Position numbers and translations under genes: made by a program
From: Leptolyngbya boryana PCC 6306
Lineage (GTDB): Bacteria; Cyanobacteriota; Cyanobacteriia; Leptolyngbyales; Leptolyngbyaceae
Reading direction: 5' to 3'
Assembly: GCF_000353285.1 (NCBI RefSeq)
Contig: NZ_KB731324.1
Coordinates: 2,932,577-2,996,576, forward strand
DNA length: 64,000 bases
Shown: positions 28,189 to 36,589 of the stretch, one piece after another
Position numbering within the stretch: position 1 is the first letter of the stretch
Layout of the letters: each line of letters starts with the position of its first letter
The notes under the pieces: generated by a model
The model's input: only the letters and a program-made list of their open reading frames with translations
Told to the model about the DNA's origin: nothing
Databases searched by the model: none

Positions 28189-29541
28189 TCACTCCTTTTT
28201 TTGCTCTAATAACTTCACTTCAGGTTGACCCAATCGCTGTTTGATTTTCCACCAAACATTTCTCGCTTTCCAAAAAATGCTGTTCTCCATTTCTGAGATT
28301 GTTTGATGCGATCGCGCAATTTCTGCGTCTGCTTGCTGGCGAAACTGTGTAAATTCATCAACAGTTTGTTCTAGCGAAGATTGTGTCTGCTGAAGCGAAA
28401 GTTGTGTTTGCTGAAGTGTTAAATGAGTTTGATGATTCTGCTGCTGAAGTTCAACGAGTTGCTGATAAACTCCATAGAGTTCTTCTCGCAAAAAATGAGT
28501 GGAATCAAGCGTGTACCTTTTTGCCTGAAAGTATTCAGAATTCTCGAACGGTGCTGAGATTGCAATCCCTTGTTTTAGCTCATCATAGTAGCCGCGTCGA
28601 ACTGCTTGGGTGATCGGAGTTCCGTCATTGAATTTGCTAAAAGTATAAGGAAACTGCCGCGTTTTCTCATAGCTATTCTTCAATAATTTGTCTCGATAAA
28701 TATCTGCTAACTCTGCCCAAGGCGAAGTAATTTCTTCGGGATAAAGAGACGTATTTTTAGAAACAAAATGAGGACGATCAATATCCCATCCACTAAAGTG
28801 TAGAAACAGGAGAGGTTGACCGTTCACAAGTACATTTCCTTGCATGTCTCGCTCAAATGTCTTTTCATAGAAATTCCAATGACCAATATTGGTTCCTGGA
28901 TGCTTTAAGAATTTGAAATCCGAGAAATAAAGCACGGCAAGATTCAGCCATAACTGGTCTGCGGCAAGTCCTCTCGGATCTCCGATCGCACAATCTAAAA
29001 AACAGTAATGAATTAATCTGTCCTTCCACCATTGGATAAATTGTCGGGTTTGCTCGGTTCTTCGCAATCCCATAAATCCACCGTTATTGATGCCATGAAC
29101 TAAGAAGTTAATCTCATGGTCAGCCTGCTCTAATGGGACAGGTCGGCTACAGTGTGGACTAAAGATTAATGATGTTTCAGAAAGTTCTTGAAAGATTGGC
29201 TCTAGAGAATCACAAATTAAAATATCGCAATCGATAAACAGCCAGCTTTCAGCCGTTGTATGTTCCAGAATGTATTCATGCAACAATCCCCGTAGCGCAC
29301 AGCAAAACTCTAAGGGAGTGTAATAGAAACTCATCTGAGCGATCGCATCTTGCTCGGGCAGATCTTCTAAGTAAATTAGCTCAAAAGGCTCCGTTTCTGG
29401 TTGAAAATAATCCTCAACCCGATCGGCAAGCAAAACATATAATTTTGCTTCTGGATTATGCTCGGTTAACGTTTCAGCTAAGGTTCGAGCATATGCCAAA
29501 TAGCTCTTCGTGACGACAGTGCAAACAATTCTTTCAGGCAT
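28189..29541 (-). CDS. GT8-like glycosyltransferase with C-terminal coiled coil
   Basis: About 450 residues from the ATG at 29541 (a TTG three codons earlier is the open-frame start). The N-terminal GT-A domain shows IVCTVVTKSYLAYARTLAETL and the metal-binding DCDI (DxD) within ESWLFIDCDILICDSL, then HGINNGGFMGLRR. After about residue 345 comes a Gln-rich coiled coil (QQTQLSLQQTQSSLEQT) and a tail NSIFWKARNVWWKIKQRLG. The same type of tail ends the next gene, a methyltransferase. Confidence 0.87.
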   Translation of the reverse strand: MPERIVCTVVTKSYLAYARTLAETLTEHNPEAKLYVLLADRVEDYFQPETEPFELIYLEDLPEQDAIAQMSFYYTPLEFCCALRGLLHEYILEHTTAESWLFIDCDILICDSLEPIFQELSETSLIFSPHCSRPVPLEQADHEINFLVHGINNGGFMGLRRTEQTRQFIQWWKDRLIHYCFLDCAIGDPRGLAADQLWLNLAVLYFSDFKFLKHPGTNIGHWNFYEKTFERDMQGNVLVNGQPLLFLHFSGWDIDRPHFVSKNTSLYPEEITSPWAELADIYRDKLLKNSYEKTRQFPYTFSKFNDGTPITQAVRRGYYDELKQGIAISAPFENSEYFQAKRYTLDSTHFLREELYGVYQQLVELQQQNHQTHLTLQQTQLSLQQTQSSLEQTVDEFTQFRQQADAEIARSHQTISEMENSIFWKARNVWWKIKQRLGQPEVKLLEQKKE

Positions 29542-29557
29542 ATTCTTCAACGCTCAA

Positions 29558-30556
29558 CTATTCTTGAGTTGGCAATCCCAATTTTCGCTTGAGTTGGAAC
29601 CAAGTTGCTCGTAACTTCCAGAATTTACTACTTTCCATTGCTTGAATTCGAGTCTGTGCAGCGGCGGCAAGTTGATTGACACGATCGAGTTCAAGTCGGG
29701 TTTGCTGAAGCTCTTGATTGAGCTGGTTAACCTGGTCTGATTGCGGTAACGTTTCAGTTAGAAGTCGCATCAAAAACTGAAATGCACTCTGCGAAATACT
29801 GGTTTGATTTTGCAACTGTGATTCATCTACATTCACGATCGCTAAATATCCATCAGCATTCTCGATCGCAGAAAGATTTTCTAAATACTCACGCTCAAAG
29901 AAATCCTTCGGCAGAGGGTTCTGATAACTCTCAAATCTCACGCCTTTTAATGCAGGTGAAATCGGCTTAACAATATGACTCGAAACGCTGTAGTGCTGCC
30001 CTAAAAATACCGCTTCACCAAACGTGCTCAACACCAATTCTCGAAACTCAGGAAATCGGAACTTATGCAAATGAAACTCACTGATCCAAGGCGCAACGCG
30101 ATAATCATTTGGACAAGACAAAAACAGTTGTCCATCTGGTTTCAGTAAGCGTCTGAGTTCAACTACAAACTTTCGCGGATTCGGCAAATGCTCGATCGTT
30201 TCAAAGGAAACAATCACATCGAACGAAGCATCTTCTAATTGCCGCACATAATGAGCATCGGACTGAATAAACGTTGCATTCGGATGCGCGTGAAACTTAG
30301 ATGCAAAATTCACTGCCGACTGATCCACATCGACCCCAACAACTTCTAAAGCGCCTTGCTGAGCGATAAACTGTGTCCCATACCCCGTTCCACAAGAGAT
30401 ATCTAACACCCGTTTTCCAACGACAAAGGGTGCAACATACGCATAGCGAATCATATGATCCACATTTGCAAGCGAAGTATCTGTTCCTGTCTCGTACACT
30501 GGCATATGCCGTTCGCTAGTCGGTGTGTAATCGGCAACTGGGTCAGATGAGATCAT
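29558..30556 (-). CDS. SAM-dependent methyltransferase with C-terminal coiled coil
   Basis: About 332 residues from the ATG at 30556; a TTG at 30571 is in frame. Class I fold: VGKRVLDISCGTGYGTQFIA (motif I), VEVVGVDVDQ-type motif II (EVVGVDVDQSAVNFA), FDVIVSFETIEHLPNPRKFV and LRRLLKPDGQLFLSCPN, i.e. Methyltransf_11 or _23. The last 60 residues form a coiled coil ending ESSKFWKLRATWFQLKRKLG, similar to the end of the GT8-like protein. First gene of the polysaccharide operon on the minus strand. Confidence 0.9.
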   Translation of the reverse strand: MISSDPVADYTPTSERHMPVYETGTDTSLANVDHMIRYAYVAPFVVGKRVLDISCGTGYGTQFIAQQGALEVVGVDVDQSAVNFASKFHAHPNATFIQSDAHYVRQLEDASFDVIVSFETIEHLPNPRKFVVELRRLLKPDGQLFLSCPNDYRVAPWISEFHLHKFRFPEFRELVLSTFGEAVFLGQHYSVSSHIVKPISPALKGVRFESYQNPLPKDFFEREYLENLSAIENADGYLAIVNVDESQLQNQTSISQSAFQFLMRLLTETLPQSDQVNQLNQELQQTRLELDRVNQLAAAAQTRIQAMESSKFWKLRATWFQLKRKLGLPTQE

Positions 30557-30709
30557 GGGCTTCGCTGTCAAAAGAATCGAAGATAGTATACCAAACTGAT
30601 TGAATCTCCAACGGGAAAGTGGTTCCCGCGAATTCTCGATCGTCAGATAGATTTCAGCAAACCGCGCAAATCACTATGATGCTTAGCGTTGTTCGCGCTA
30701 AAACGGTAC

Positions 30710-31450
30710 ATGATCGTTAATCCGACTCAAAACGGCTGGCAAATTATTTATCATCGGGCACATGCGCTCCTTGCTGCACAGATTGCAGGGCAGTGGTGCA
30801 GAAAAGATGCTCCTCCTCGGCTGTATGAAACTGTTGCTGCGATTTCTCATCATGACGATCTAGAGCGCGAATGGGATGAGAACAATCTGAATAAAGCGGG
30901 TGCACCAAAAGATTTTACTCAAGATAGCGAGCAAGAAACCGACTATGACAGCTTGCGGCGACATCTTGAAGGTTCGTTGTATCGCGGGCGCTGGGTGGCA
31001 CTTTTAACGTCGATGCATTTGCTGCGATTGAATTCTGCAAAACGAGGAACCTCGCCGAAAGCAGATGCTTTCCTGGATGAACAGATCGAAAATCAGAAAC
31101 GCTGGCGCAAAGATTTAGAAATCTCTGAAACAGATGCGACGCAAGCGTATGACTTTCTGCAATGGTGCGATCGCTGTTCGCTCATTCTCTGCCAGCAAGA
31201 ACTCCCCGCCGATGAACGCTGGCTCGAAATCAGCAAAGCTCATGATGAGCAACGCTATGACATCAAGCAATTAGAAAACGGATTAGTCACTGTCAATCCT
31301 TGGTGCTTTCAAGACGATCAATTTACGGTAAATGTCGAAGCCGTCACCCTTTCAGAGGTCAAATTCAAAGACAACAAGAGTCTGACAAAAGCACTGCAAT
31401 CTGCACCCCGTAAAGTTTTGGAATGGACGTTTGTCAAAGATGCCGCCTGA
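30710..31450 (+). CDS. DUF3891 protein
   Basis: About 246 residues from the ATG at 30710 (open frame begins at a TTG at 30689). It has conserved-looking blocks IIYHRAHALLAAQIAGQW, VAAISHHDDLEREWDE, and WCDRCSLILCQQELPADERW, matching DUF3891 by recall. His-rich and Asp-rich motifs (SHHDD) suggest an HD-like metal site, which is inference. Overlaps the next gene by 11 bp. Confidence 0.8.
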   Translation: MIVNPTQNGWQIIYHRAHALLAAQIAGQWCRKDAPPRLYETVAAISHHDDLEREWDENNLNKAGAPKDFTQDSEQETDYDSLRRHLEGSLYRGRWVALLTSMHLLRLNSAKRGTSPKADAFLDEQIENQKRWRKDLEISETDATQAYDFLQWCDRCSLILCQQELPADERWLEISKAHDEQRYDIKQLENGLVTVNPWCFQDDQFTVNVEAVTLSEVKFKDNKSLTKALQSAPRKVLEWTFVKDAA

Positions 31451-31958
31451 AATTGATCAATTACTGAGTCAAGGTGATTTGTCTGAGTTAATGCGAGCGA
31501 TCGCAGAGTATTTCAATTGCGATCGCTGTTTTTTCTACCTTCGCAATCCCCAAACTCGTCTCGGTCGCGTTCCGTTTTGTTGGACACGCAATTCACAAAT
31601 TCCTATCGTCTACGATGAAGATTGGAAACCCGAGCCGCAGTCTTTACCGGATGAAGATCCAATGTTTGCGGCAGCACTAGCGACGAAACCTTCTATTTTT
31701 GTCGAAGATGTACAAACGGCGAGTGCTGATGTTTTGAATGCAAAATTTGAGCGAGAGAACTTTGGACATCGGGCATTAATCCATGGTCATGTTTGCTATG
31801 ACAATCAGTTGTGGGGAGTTTTGCAGCCTTGCATAATGGATCAGCCCCGACCTTGGACAGCAGCAGAACGGGGAATCTTTACAGAAATTATTCAACGGAT
31901 CACCCCAATTGCTGTTGCATACATCAAACAGCAAAGCGAATATCCCCCAGAAGAATGA
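31440..31958 (+). CDS. GAF-domain protein
   Basis: A 172-residue protein from the ATG at 31440, which overlaps the DUF3891 stop. A single GAF fold: IAEYFNCDRCFFYLRNPQ, then FVEDVQTASADV, GHRALIHGHVCYDNQLWGVL and PWTAAERGIFTEIIQRITPIAVAYI. Cys residues at about 25, 28 and 112 are visible but the phytochrome/CBCR chromophore Cys-His pair is not clear. Likely a small sensory module, perhaps acting with the kinase gene that follows after 60 bp. Confidence 0.83.
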   Translation: MPPEIDQLLSQGDLSELMRAIAEYFNCDRCFFYLRNPQTRLGRVPFCWTRNSQIPIVYDEDWKPEPQSLPDEDPMFAAALATKPSIFVEDVQTASADVLNAKFERENFGHRALIHGHVCYDNQLWGVLQPCIMDQPRPWTAAERGIFTEIIQRITPIAVAYIKQQSEYPPEE

Positions 31959-32018
31959 GGTAGAACGTGACAAAAGTAGTGTTTAGTACTTAGGAACACT
32001 AAACGCTCATCTTTGTCG

Positions 32019-33137
32019 ATGTCTGGGATGAATCATACTCCTTTTAGCCGAACGCGGACGATCGATCGCATTCTTGTGGTTGACGATACGCTTGATAACT
32101 GTTTACTAATTCAGGCGATCTTGCAGGATGAAGGCTATCAAGTTGAACTCGCAGATAGCGGCAAGGAGGCTTTGCGAATTATTGAACAATCTCCCCCTGA
32201 TCTAATTCTGCTCGATGTGATGATGCCAGAAATGGATGGATATGAGGTGACACGCCGAATTCGGGCAAATTCTGCATTGCCATTTATTCCCATTCTCCTC
32301 ACAACCGCTTACGATCAGCCGAGTGTCGCTCAGGGATTAGATACCGGAGCAGACGATTTTATCCGCAAGCCTGTTCACTTTGACGAATTGCTGGCGCGAG
32401 TCAGAGCACTCCTGCGGCTGAAGCATAGCGTTGATGAGCGAGATCAGATTGCCCGACAAAGAGAAGATTTTGTGTCTCGCCTGACCCATGATTTGAGAAC
32501 GCCGTTAGTCGCTGCCGATCGCATGTTGAATCTGATGGCACAGGGCGCATTAGGCGATCTGTCTGATGATGTGCAAGATGCAATTGCAACGATGATTCGC
32601 AGCAATTCTAATTTGCTGACGATGGTCAATACTTTGTTAGAGGTGTATCGCTACGAGGCAGGTCGCAAGACGCTAATTTTCTCTCCGGTGAATCTACTTG
32701 AACTGGCTCAAGAAGTGATTCAGGAGCTTTCACCTTTAGCGATCGACAAACAATTAGCGCTGAAGCTCGAAGCAGAAGCATCAGAAGAATATATTGCAAA
32801 AGGCGATCGCTTAGAACTGTACCGAGTTTTAACGAATTTGATTGGCAATGCGATCAAGTTTACGGATGAAGGTTCGGTCACTGTTCGCTTGATCAAAGTA
32901 GATACAGGGCTTGTACCTGCGATCAAAATTGAGGTGCAAGATACAGGAGCAGGCATCTCAGACAGCGATCGCGCTACGCTCTTTGAAAGTTTTATCCCTG
33001 GCAAACATAAGAAATCTGGCAGCGGATTAGGATTACACCTGACGCGACGGATTGTAGAAGCGCACAATGGCAGAATTAATGTCATGACTGAACCCGATCA
33101 GGGCAGTACGTTTACGGTTTATTTGCCGACGCATTGA
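32019..33137 (+). CDS. Receiver-histidine kinase hybrid
   Basis: About 372 residues. N-terminal receiver domain (RILVVDDTLDNCLL, phospho-Asp in LILLDVMMPEMDGYE, LLTTAYD, FIRKPVHFDELL), then HisKA with H-box SRLTHDLRTPLVAADR and a HATPase with N-box LIGNAIKFTDEGS, G1 DTGAGISDSD and G2 SGLGLHLTRRIVEAH. No membrane segment, so cytosolic. The receiver-before-kinase order is common in cyanobacterial hybrid kinases that read input from another kinase. The ATG at 32019 is preferred over a TTG at 32013. The GAF gene upstream could supply the signal. Confidence 0.93.
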   Translation: MSGMNHTPFSRTRTIDRILVVDDTLDNCLLIQAILQDEGYQVELADSGKEALRIIEQSPPDLILLDVMMPEMDGYEVTRRIRANSALPFIPILLTTAYDQPSVAQGLDTGADDFIRKPVHFDELLARVRALLRLKHSVDERDQIARQREDFVSRLTHDLRTPLVAADRMLNLMAQGALGDLSDDVQDAIATMIRSNSNLLTMVNTLLEVYRYEAGRKTLIFSPVNLLELAQEVIQELSPLAIDKQLALKLEAEASEEYIAKGDRLELYRVLTNLIGNAIKFTDEGSVTVRLIKVDTGLVPAIKIEVQDTGAGISDSDRATLFESFIPGKHKKSGSGLGLHLTRRIVEAHNGRINVMTEPDQGSTFTVYLPTH

Positions 33138-33167
33138 AGATGGATCGAACTTTCAGAAGATGGCAGA

Positions 33168-33947
33168 TTGGGCAGAATTTCATTCAATAATGGTAAGAAG
33201 TCGTTTGAGGACTGCCCAGGTTTGATATCAGGTTTGAATCCCCTTCAAGTTTCCCAATTCATGCTGATGAGTATGGGAATTCGGATGTATTCGTATCATT
33301 CCGAGCGAGTTCCCCGAAATAGTGCAGTACTCGTCGTGAGTAATCATCGCAGTGTCATGGATGCACTGGTGTTGATGAGTGCGATCGAGCGTCCGATCCG
33401 ATTTGCTTGCCATCACTATATGGGACAAGTTCCTGTGATGCGTGAGGTGGTAAAGCAGTTGGGATGTTTTCCGTTAGAAAGTGATCAGCATCGGCAAGCC
33501 AGTTTTTTCCACCAAGCGATCGGTTTACTAAAGTCCCAAGAAGCTGTGGGAATTTTTCCAGAAGGAACGTCACCGATGGTGCAACCGCCTCAGCCGCCTG
33601 AGATGGGAAAATTTCACCGCGGGTTTGCACATCTCGCCTTGAAAGCTCCGATCGAGGAATTAGCAATCTTACCCGTTGCGATCGCGCCTGAGAAAGAGAC
33701 GATTAATTCTGCGATCCCATTAAGAGTCTTAAGCTTTTTCGATCCCACCGAGCCGCTATTTGACCAAGATGGCTGGCATCCGCTAGTTTTGTATCAGACT
33801 GTAAATGTCATGATTGGGCATCCGATTTGGATGACCCCGACTCATCGGGCTGATTATCAAGGTCGGTTTGCCCGGAAAGCTGTGGTTGAATTAGTCGATC
33901 GTGCCCAAACTGAAATTAAATCCTTATTAGACCAAGGCTGTCCTTAG
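33168..33947 (+). CDS. Lysophospholipid acyltransferase (PlsC family)
   Basis: A 259-residue glycerophosphate acyltransferase-type protein. The catalytic HX4D motif is NHRSVMD and the glycerophosphate site is IFPEGTSP. The frame begins at a TTG at 33168; an ATG at 33261 would remove the region before LSMGIRM-type sequence that seems part of the fold, so the TTG is kept with reservation. It is followed after 6 bp by an alpha/beta hydrolase gene, probably co-transcribed. Confidence 0.85.
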   Translation: MGRISFNNGKKSFEDCPGLISGLNPLQVSQFMLMSMGIRMYSYHSERVPRNSAVLVVSNHRSVMDALVLMSAIERPIRFACHHYMGQVPVMREVVKQLGCFPLESDQHRQASFFHQAIGLLKSQEAVGIFPEGTSPMVQPPQPPEMGKFHRGFAHLALKAPIEELAILPVAIAPEKETINSAIPLRVLSFFDPTEPLFDQDGWHPLVLYQTVNVMIGHPIWMTPTHRADYQGRFARKAVVELVDRAQTEIKSLLDQGCP

Positions 33948-33953
33948 ATTCTC

Positions 33954-34733
33954 ATGCTGCATAGCTCTCCTTGTTTTCTGACCCCCAAAGCGCTACGACC
34001 TCAGTTCCCACTGTTTGTCTTTTTGCCCGGAATGGACGGAACAGGGCAATTGTTACGAGCGCAGACGGCAGGGTTGGAAGCAAGGTTTGATGTGCGCTGT
34101 TTGGCGATTCCGCCTGATGATTTGACGAATTGGGAAGATTTAGCGCAGCGGGTCGTGGATTTGGTCAAAGGTGAGATGATCGCGCCCCGATCAGTTTATT
34201 TGTGTGGAGAATCCTTTGGCGGCTGTTTGGCGATGAAGGTGATTGAGCGTGCGCCGGAGTTGTTCGATCGCTTGATTTTGGTCAATCCTGCGTCGTCGTT
34301 TAATCGCAGACCTTGGATTGGCTGGGGCGCACAGATAAGTCAGCATTTGCCGGAGGTAGCATACCATTGGTCTTCGGTGTCGTTGCTGCCTTTGTTGGCA
34401 GCGTTTCAACGAATTTCATCCGTTGATCGCCAAGCCTTGATTGAAGCAGTGCGATCGGTTCCGCAACCGACCTCGGTTTGGCGAATGAATTTATTGCAGG
34501 GGTTTGAAGTGCCGAGTGAGGCTTTGCGATCGGTGAACATCTCAACCTTGATTTTGGCGAGTGCGAAGGATCGGTTATTGCCGTCGTTGACGGAGGCTTA
34601 TCGGTTGAAGGCGAATCTTCAGAAGGCTGAGGTTGTTGTGCTGCCGGAGAGTGGGCATACCTGTCTGTTAGAGGCAGATGTGAATTTGTATCAGATTCTG
34701 GAACAGTATGGATTTTTGCAGGAAGTCGCTTAG
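33954..34733 (+). CDS. Alpha/beta hydrolase, plant phytyl-ester-synthase-like
   Basis: A 259-residue hydrolase fold: LFVFLPGMDGTGQLLRAQ (oxyanion region), nucleophile GESFGG, acid in ILASAKDRLLPS and His in PESGHTCLLE. The GMDGTG opening and overall pattern are like the hydrolase half of plant phytyl ester synthases, whose other half is an acyltransferase; here the acyltransferase is the separate gene just upstream. A role in fatty acid phytyl ester or lipid remodelling is an inference. Confidence 0.85.
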   Translation: MLHSSPCFLTPKALRPQFPLFVFLPGMDGTGQLLRAQTAGLEARFDVRCLAIPPDDLTNWEDLAQRVVDLVKGEMIAPRSVYLCGESFGGCLAMKVIERAPELFDRLILVNPASSFNRRPWIGWGAQISQHLPEVAYHWSSVSLLPLLAAFQRISSVDRQALIEAVRSVPQPTSVWRMNLLQGFEVPSEALRSVNISTLILASAKDRLLPSLTEAYRLKANLQKAEVVVLPESGHTCLLEADVNLYQILEQYGFLQEVA

Positions 34734-34741
34734 ATTATGTA

Positions 34742-34780
34742 AGGTGATAGGCAACCAGTTTGATAAGTTGCCCATCACCT
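34742..34780. terminator. Hairpin between convergent genes
   Basis: AGGTGAT-A-GGCAA (34742-34754) pairs with TTGCC-C-ATCACCT (34768-34780), a 12-bp stem with one internal A-C mismatch and a 13-nt loop. It lies 8 bp past the hydrolase stop and 37 bp from the stop of the convergent amidase gene. No U-run, so terminator function is probable but not certain. Confidence 0.55.
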
Positions 34781-34816
34781 GTGCCTCGCTAGTTTCATTT
34801 CACGCCTATTATTGCG

Positions 34817-35635
34817 TTAGGCAATTCCTAACTCAGTTCGCGTCTTAATACCAGCAATGCCATCACTTTTGAGTCCAGCGGAACGCTGGAACGCTTTTAC
34901 GGCAGCTTCTGTATTTTCACCAAAGGCACCATCGATCGCACCTGGGTTAAATCCCTTGTCTAGGAGTCGCTTTTGCAACTTGATTACTTCGGCTCCGGTT
35001 GAGCCAAACTTCAAATCTACAAGCTGAGAACTATTCTTCAGTTCTTCCTCTGTAAATTTTAAGCCCAACTGATCTGCAACTTGTTTCCTTAACTGTGGCA
35101 ATTGATTGTAAAGCCAGTTCCCTGGACAATCCGTATTGCTGAAATCTCGGTGTCCTTTAATATTGAGTGGGCTAATATTACAAGAACTACACAGCGATGC
35201 ACATAGTTCTACAAGGCTCTCCCATTGTTTCTCACCCATTTGAAAGGTCATGAAATTTCCTTCATTCTCAATTCCTGGAGATTGATTCCCATTGGCTAAT
35301 TTGCCTTGATCTTGTGCAGCATGGGCAGATTGAACACAAAACCCTTGCTCTACAGCATCCAGTGAACCATGCCGACCTTCTAGAATAAATCCGCCAGTGG
35401 TATTCAAGAAGTTATGCCCTGAGTCTGACCAGGACTGCTTCATGTGACCGTTTTGGATATTTCTTGCAAACTGCTTTGCTCCTTCGATCGTTCCTTTTGA
35501 TGGATCATTGGGAGGGTTCTGATTGTCGGTGTGATGAACGATGACATAGTTAGGAACCGTTCTTTTGAAGGGAGCGTTTTTGGGTTCTGCGGCTCCCCAT
35601 TCAGATGTGGTAATGACTTTTGCGGTGAATGGCAT
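34817..35635 (-). CDS. N-acetylmuramoyl-L-alanine amidase with PG-binding domain
   Basis: A 272-residue type-2 amidase / PGRP fold: VPNYVIVHHTDNQ (zinc His), SGHNFL, and NIKGHRDFSNTDCPGNWLY (second zinc His and the Cys ligand). A C-terminal peptidoglycan-binding domain follows (about 205-270: LKFGSTGAEVIKLQKRLLDKGF, IDGAFGENTEAAVKAFQ). AGGAG precedes the ATG. No signal peptide. It cuts the bond between MurNAc and the stem peptide. Third gene of a leftward cluster of three wall hydrolases. Confidence 0.92.
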   Translation of the reverse strand: MPFTAKVITTSEWGAAEPKNAPFKRTVPNYVIVHHTDNQNPPNDPSKGTIEGAKQFARNIQNGHMKQSWSDSGHNFLNTTGGFILEGRHGSLDAVEQGFCVQSAHAAQDQGKLANGNQSPGIENEGNFMTFQMGEKQWESLVELCASLCSSCNISPLNIKGHRDFSNTDCPGNWLYNQLPQLRKQVADQLGLKFTEEELKNSSQLVDLKFGSTGAEVIKLQKRLLDKGFNPGAIDGAFGENTEAAVKAFQRSAGLKSDGIAGIKTRTELGIA

Positions 35636-35667
35636 AAATAACTCCTAATTCGTTGAGTTAATGGAGA

Positions 35668-36531
35668 TCAAAGCGCCTGAAGATAAGCGTTAGCAATTTT
35701 TTCAATGTGATCTGCTAGATCCATTCCATTAATAATTCTTCTGGCATTCAAGAAATTATCTCCAATGAAGTCACTCAAACTTAGTTCCGTGAAACTACCA
35801 TCCCGCATTCCTCGGACTAAAATTAGGGCGGCAACATCAGGAGAAGCTGCTTTTTCTGGCTGATTGACGAGATCGATACCTAGCTTCTCTTTCCATTTCG
35901 CATAGTTCACTCGCCCAGTGATTTGGACAAACCCTCTGCCTTTAAATCGAGGTCCGTCTCCAGGCTCGGTATTGCCTAAATCCCCTCGACCTTCATAAGC
36001 CCATCCATCTGCGATTTCCATCATGTACCGTCCAAAATGGGATTCATGTTCGGCAGTCGCAAACACATAGGCAATCTGTCTCGGATCGGTCACGCCATCA
36101 TTGAGGCATTGATTCAGAATCAATGGTAAATTTCTTCGGGCAAAAGAACGAATTGGAGAAGGAGTCCGTGCAATCTCTAAAATCTCATCCACACTGCGAA
36201 ACCCAGATGGCATGACCGCAGGATTAAAGTCACGGCTGACCATCCTGATCTCATCTGGGTCAACTTTCATTAATTCTGCCCATGTATTCTGATCAACCAC
36301 TCCAGTCATCTGTAGTCCTTGTGGGACAAAGGGACTGCCGGGAGGACGCATTCGTTGAAACTGCTCAACGGCTGCCTGAGTGGTGGAACCAAATAATCCA
36401 TCGATTTTTGCGTCTTTGGGTAACACTCCCCAGTCTCTTAAACGTCGTTGCAAAACCTCGACATCATCTACTAAATGAGGTGTATCGATAATGCCATCAT
36501 TGAGTTTTAACTCAACTCTTTCAATTCCCAT
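35668..36531 (-). CDS. PG-binding domain plus GH19-like lytic domain
   Basis: 287 residues. N-terminal peptidoglycan-binding domain (about 22-90: VEVLQRRLRDWGVLPKDAK, IDGLFGSTTQAAVEQFQ), then a lysozyme-like GH19 domain with FATAEHESHFGRYMME (catalytic Glu in EHES), GRGDLGNTEPGDGPRFKGRG and FVQITGRVNYAKW. It would cleave the glycan strand. No signal peptide. Located 32 bp upstream of the amidase gene with a similar domain make-up. Confidence 0.88.
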   Translation of the reverse strand: MGIERVELKLNDGIIDTPHLVDDVEVLQRRLRDWGVLPKDAKIDGLFGSTTQAAVEQFQRMRPPGSPFVPQGLQMTGVVDQNTWAELMKVDPDEIRMVSRDFNPAVMPSGFRSVDEILEIARTPSPIRSFARRNLPLILNQCLNDGVTDPRQIAYVFATAEHESHFGRYMMEIADGWAYEGRGDLGNTEPGDGPRFKGRGFVQITGRVNYAKWKEKLGIDLVNQPEKAASPDVAALILVRGMRDGSFTELSLSDFIGDNFLNARRIINGMDLADHIEKIANAYLQAL

Positions 36532-36589
36532 ATTGCTTTCTCCAACCGGAATGGTGCTGTTTTTGCCATTACATGAATGATGTGAAAAT

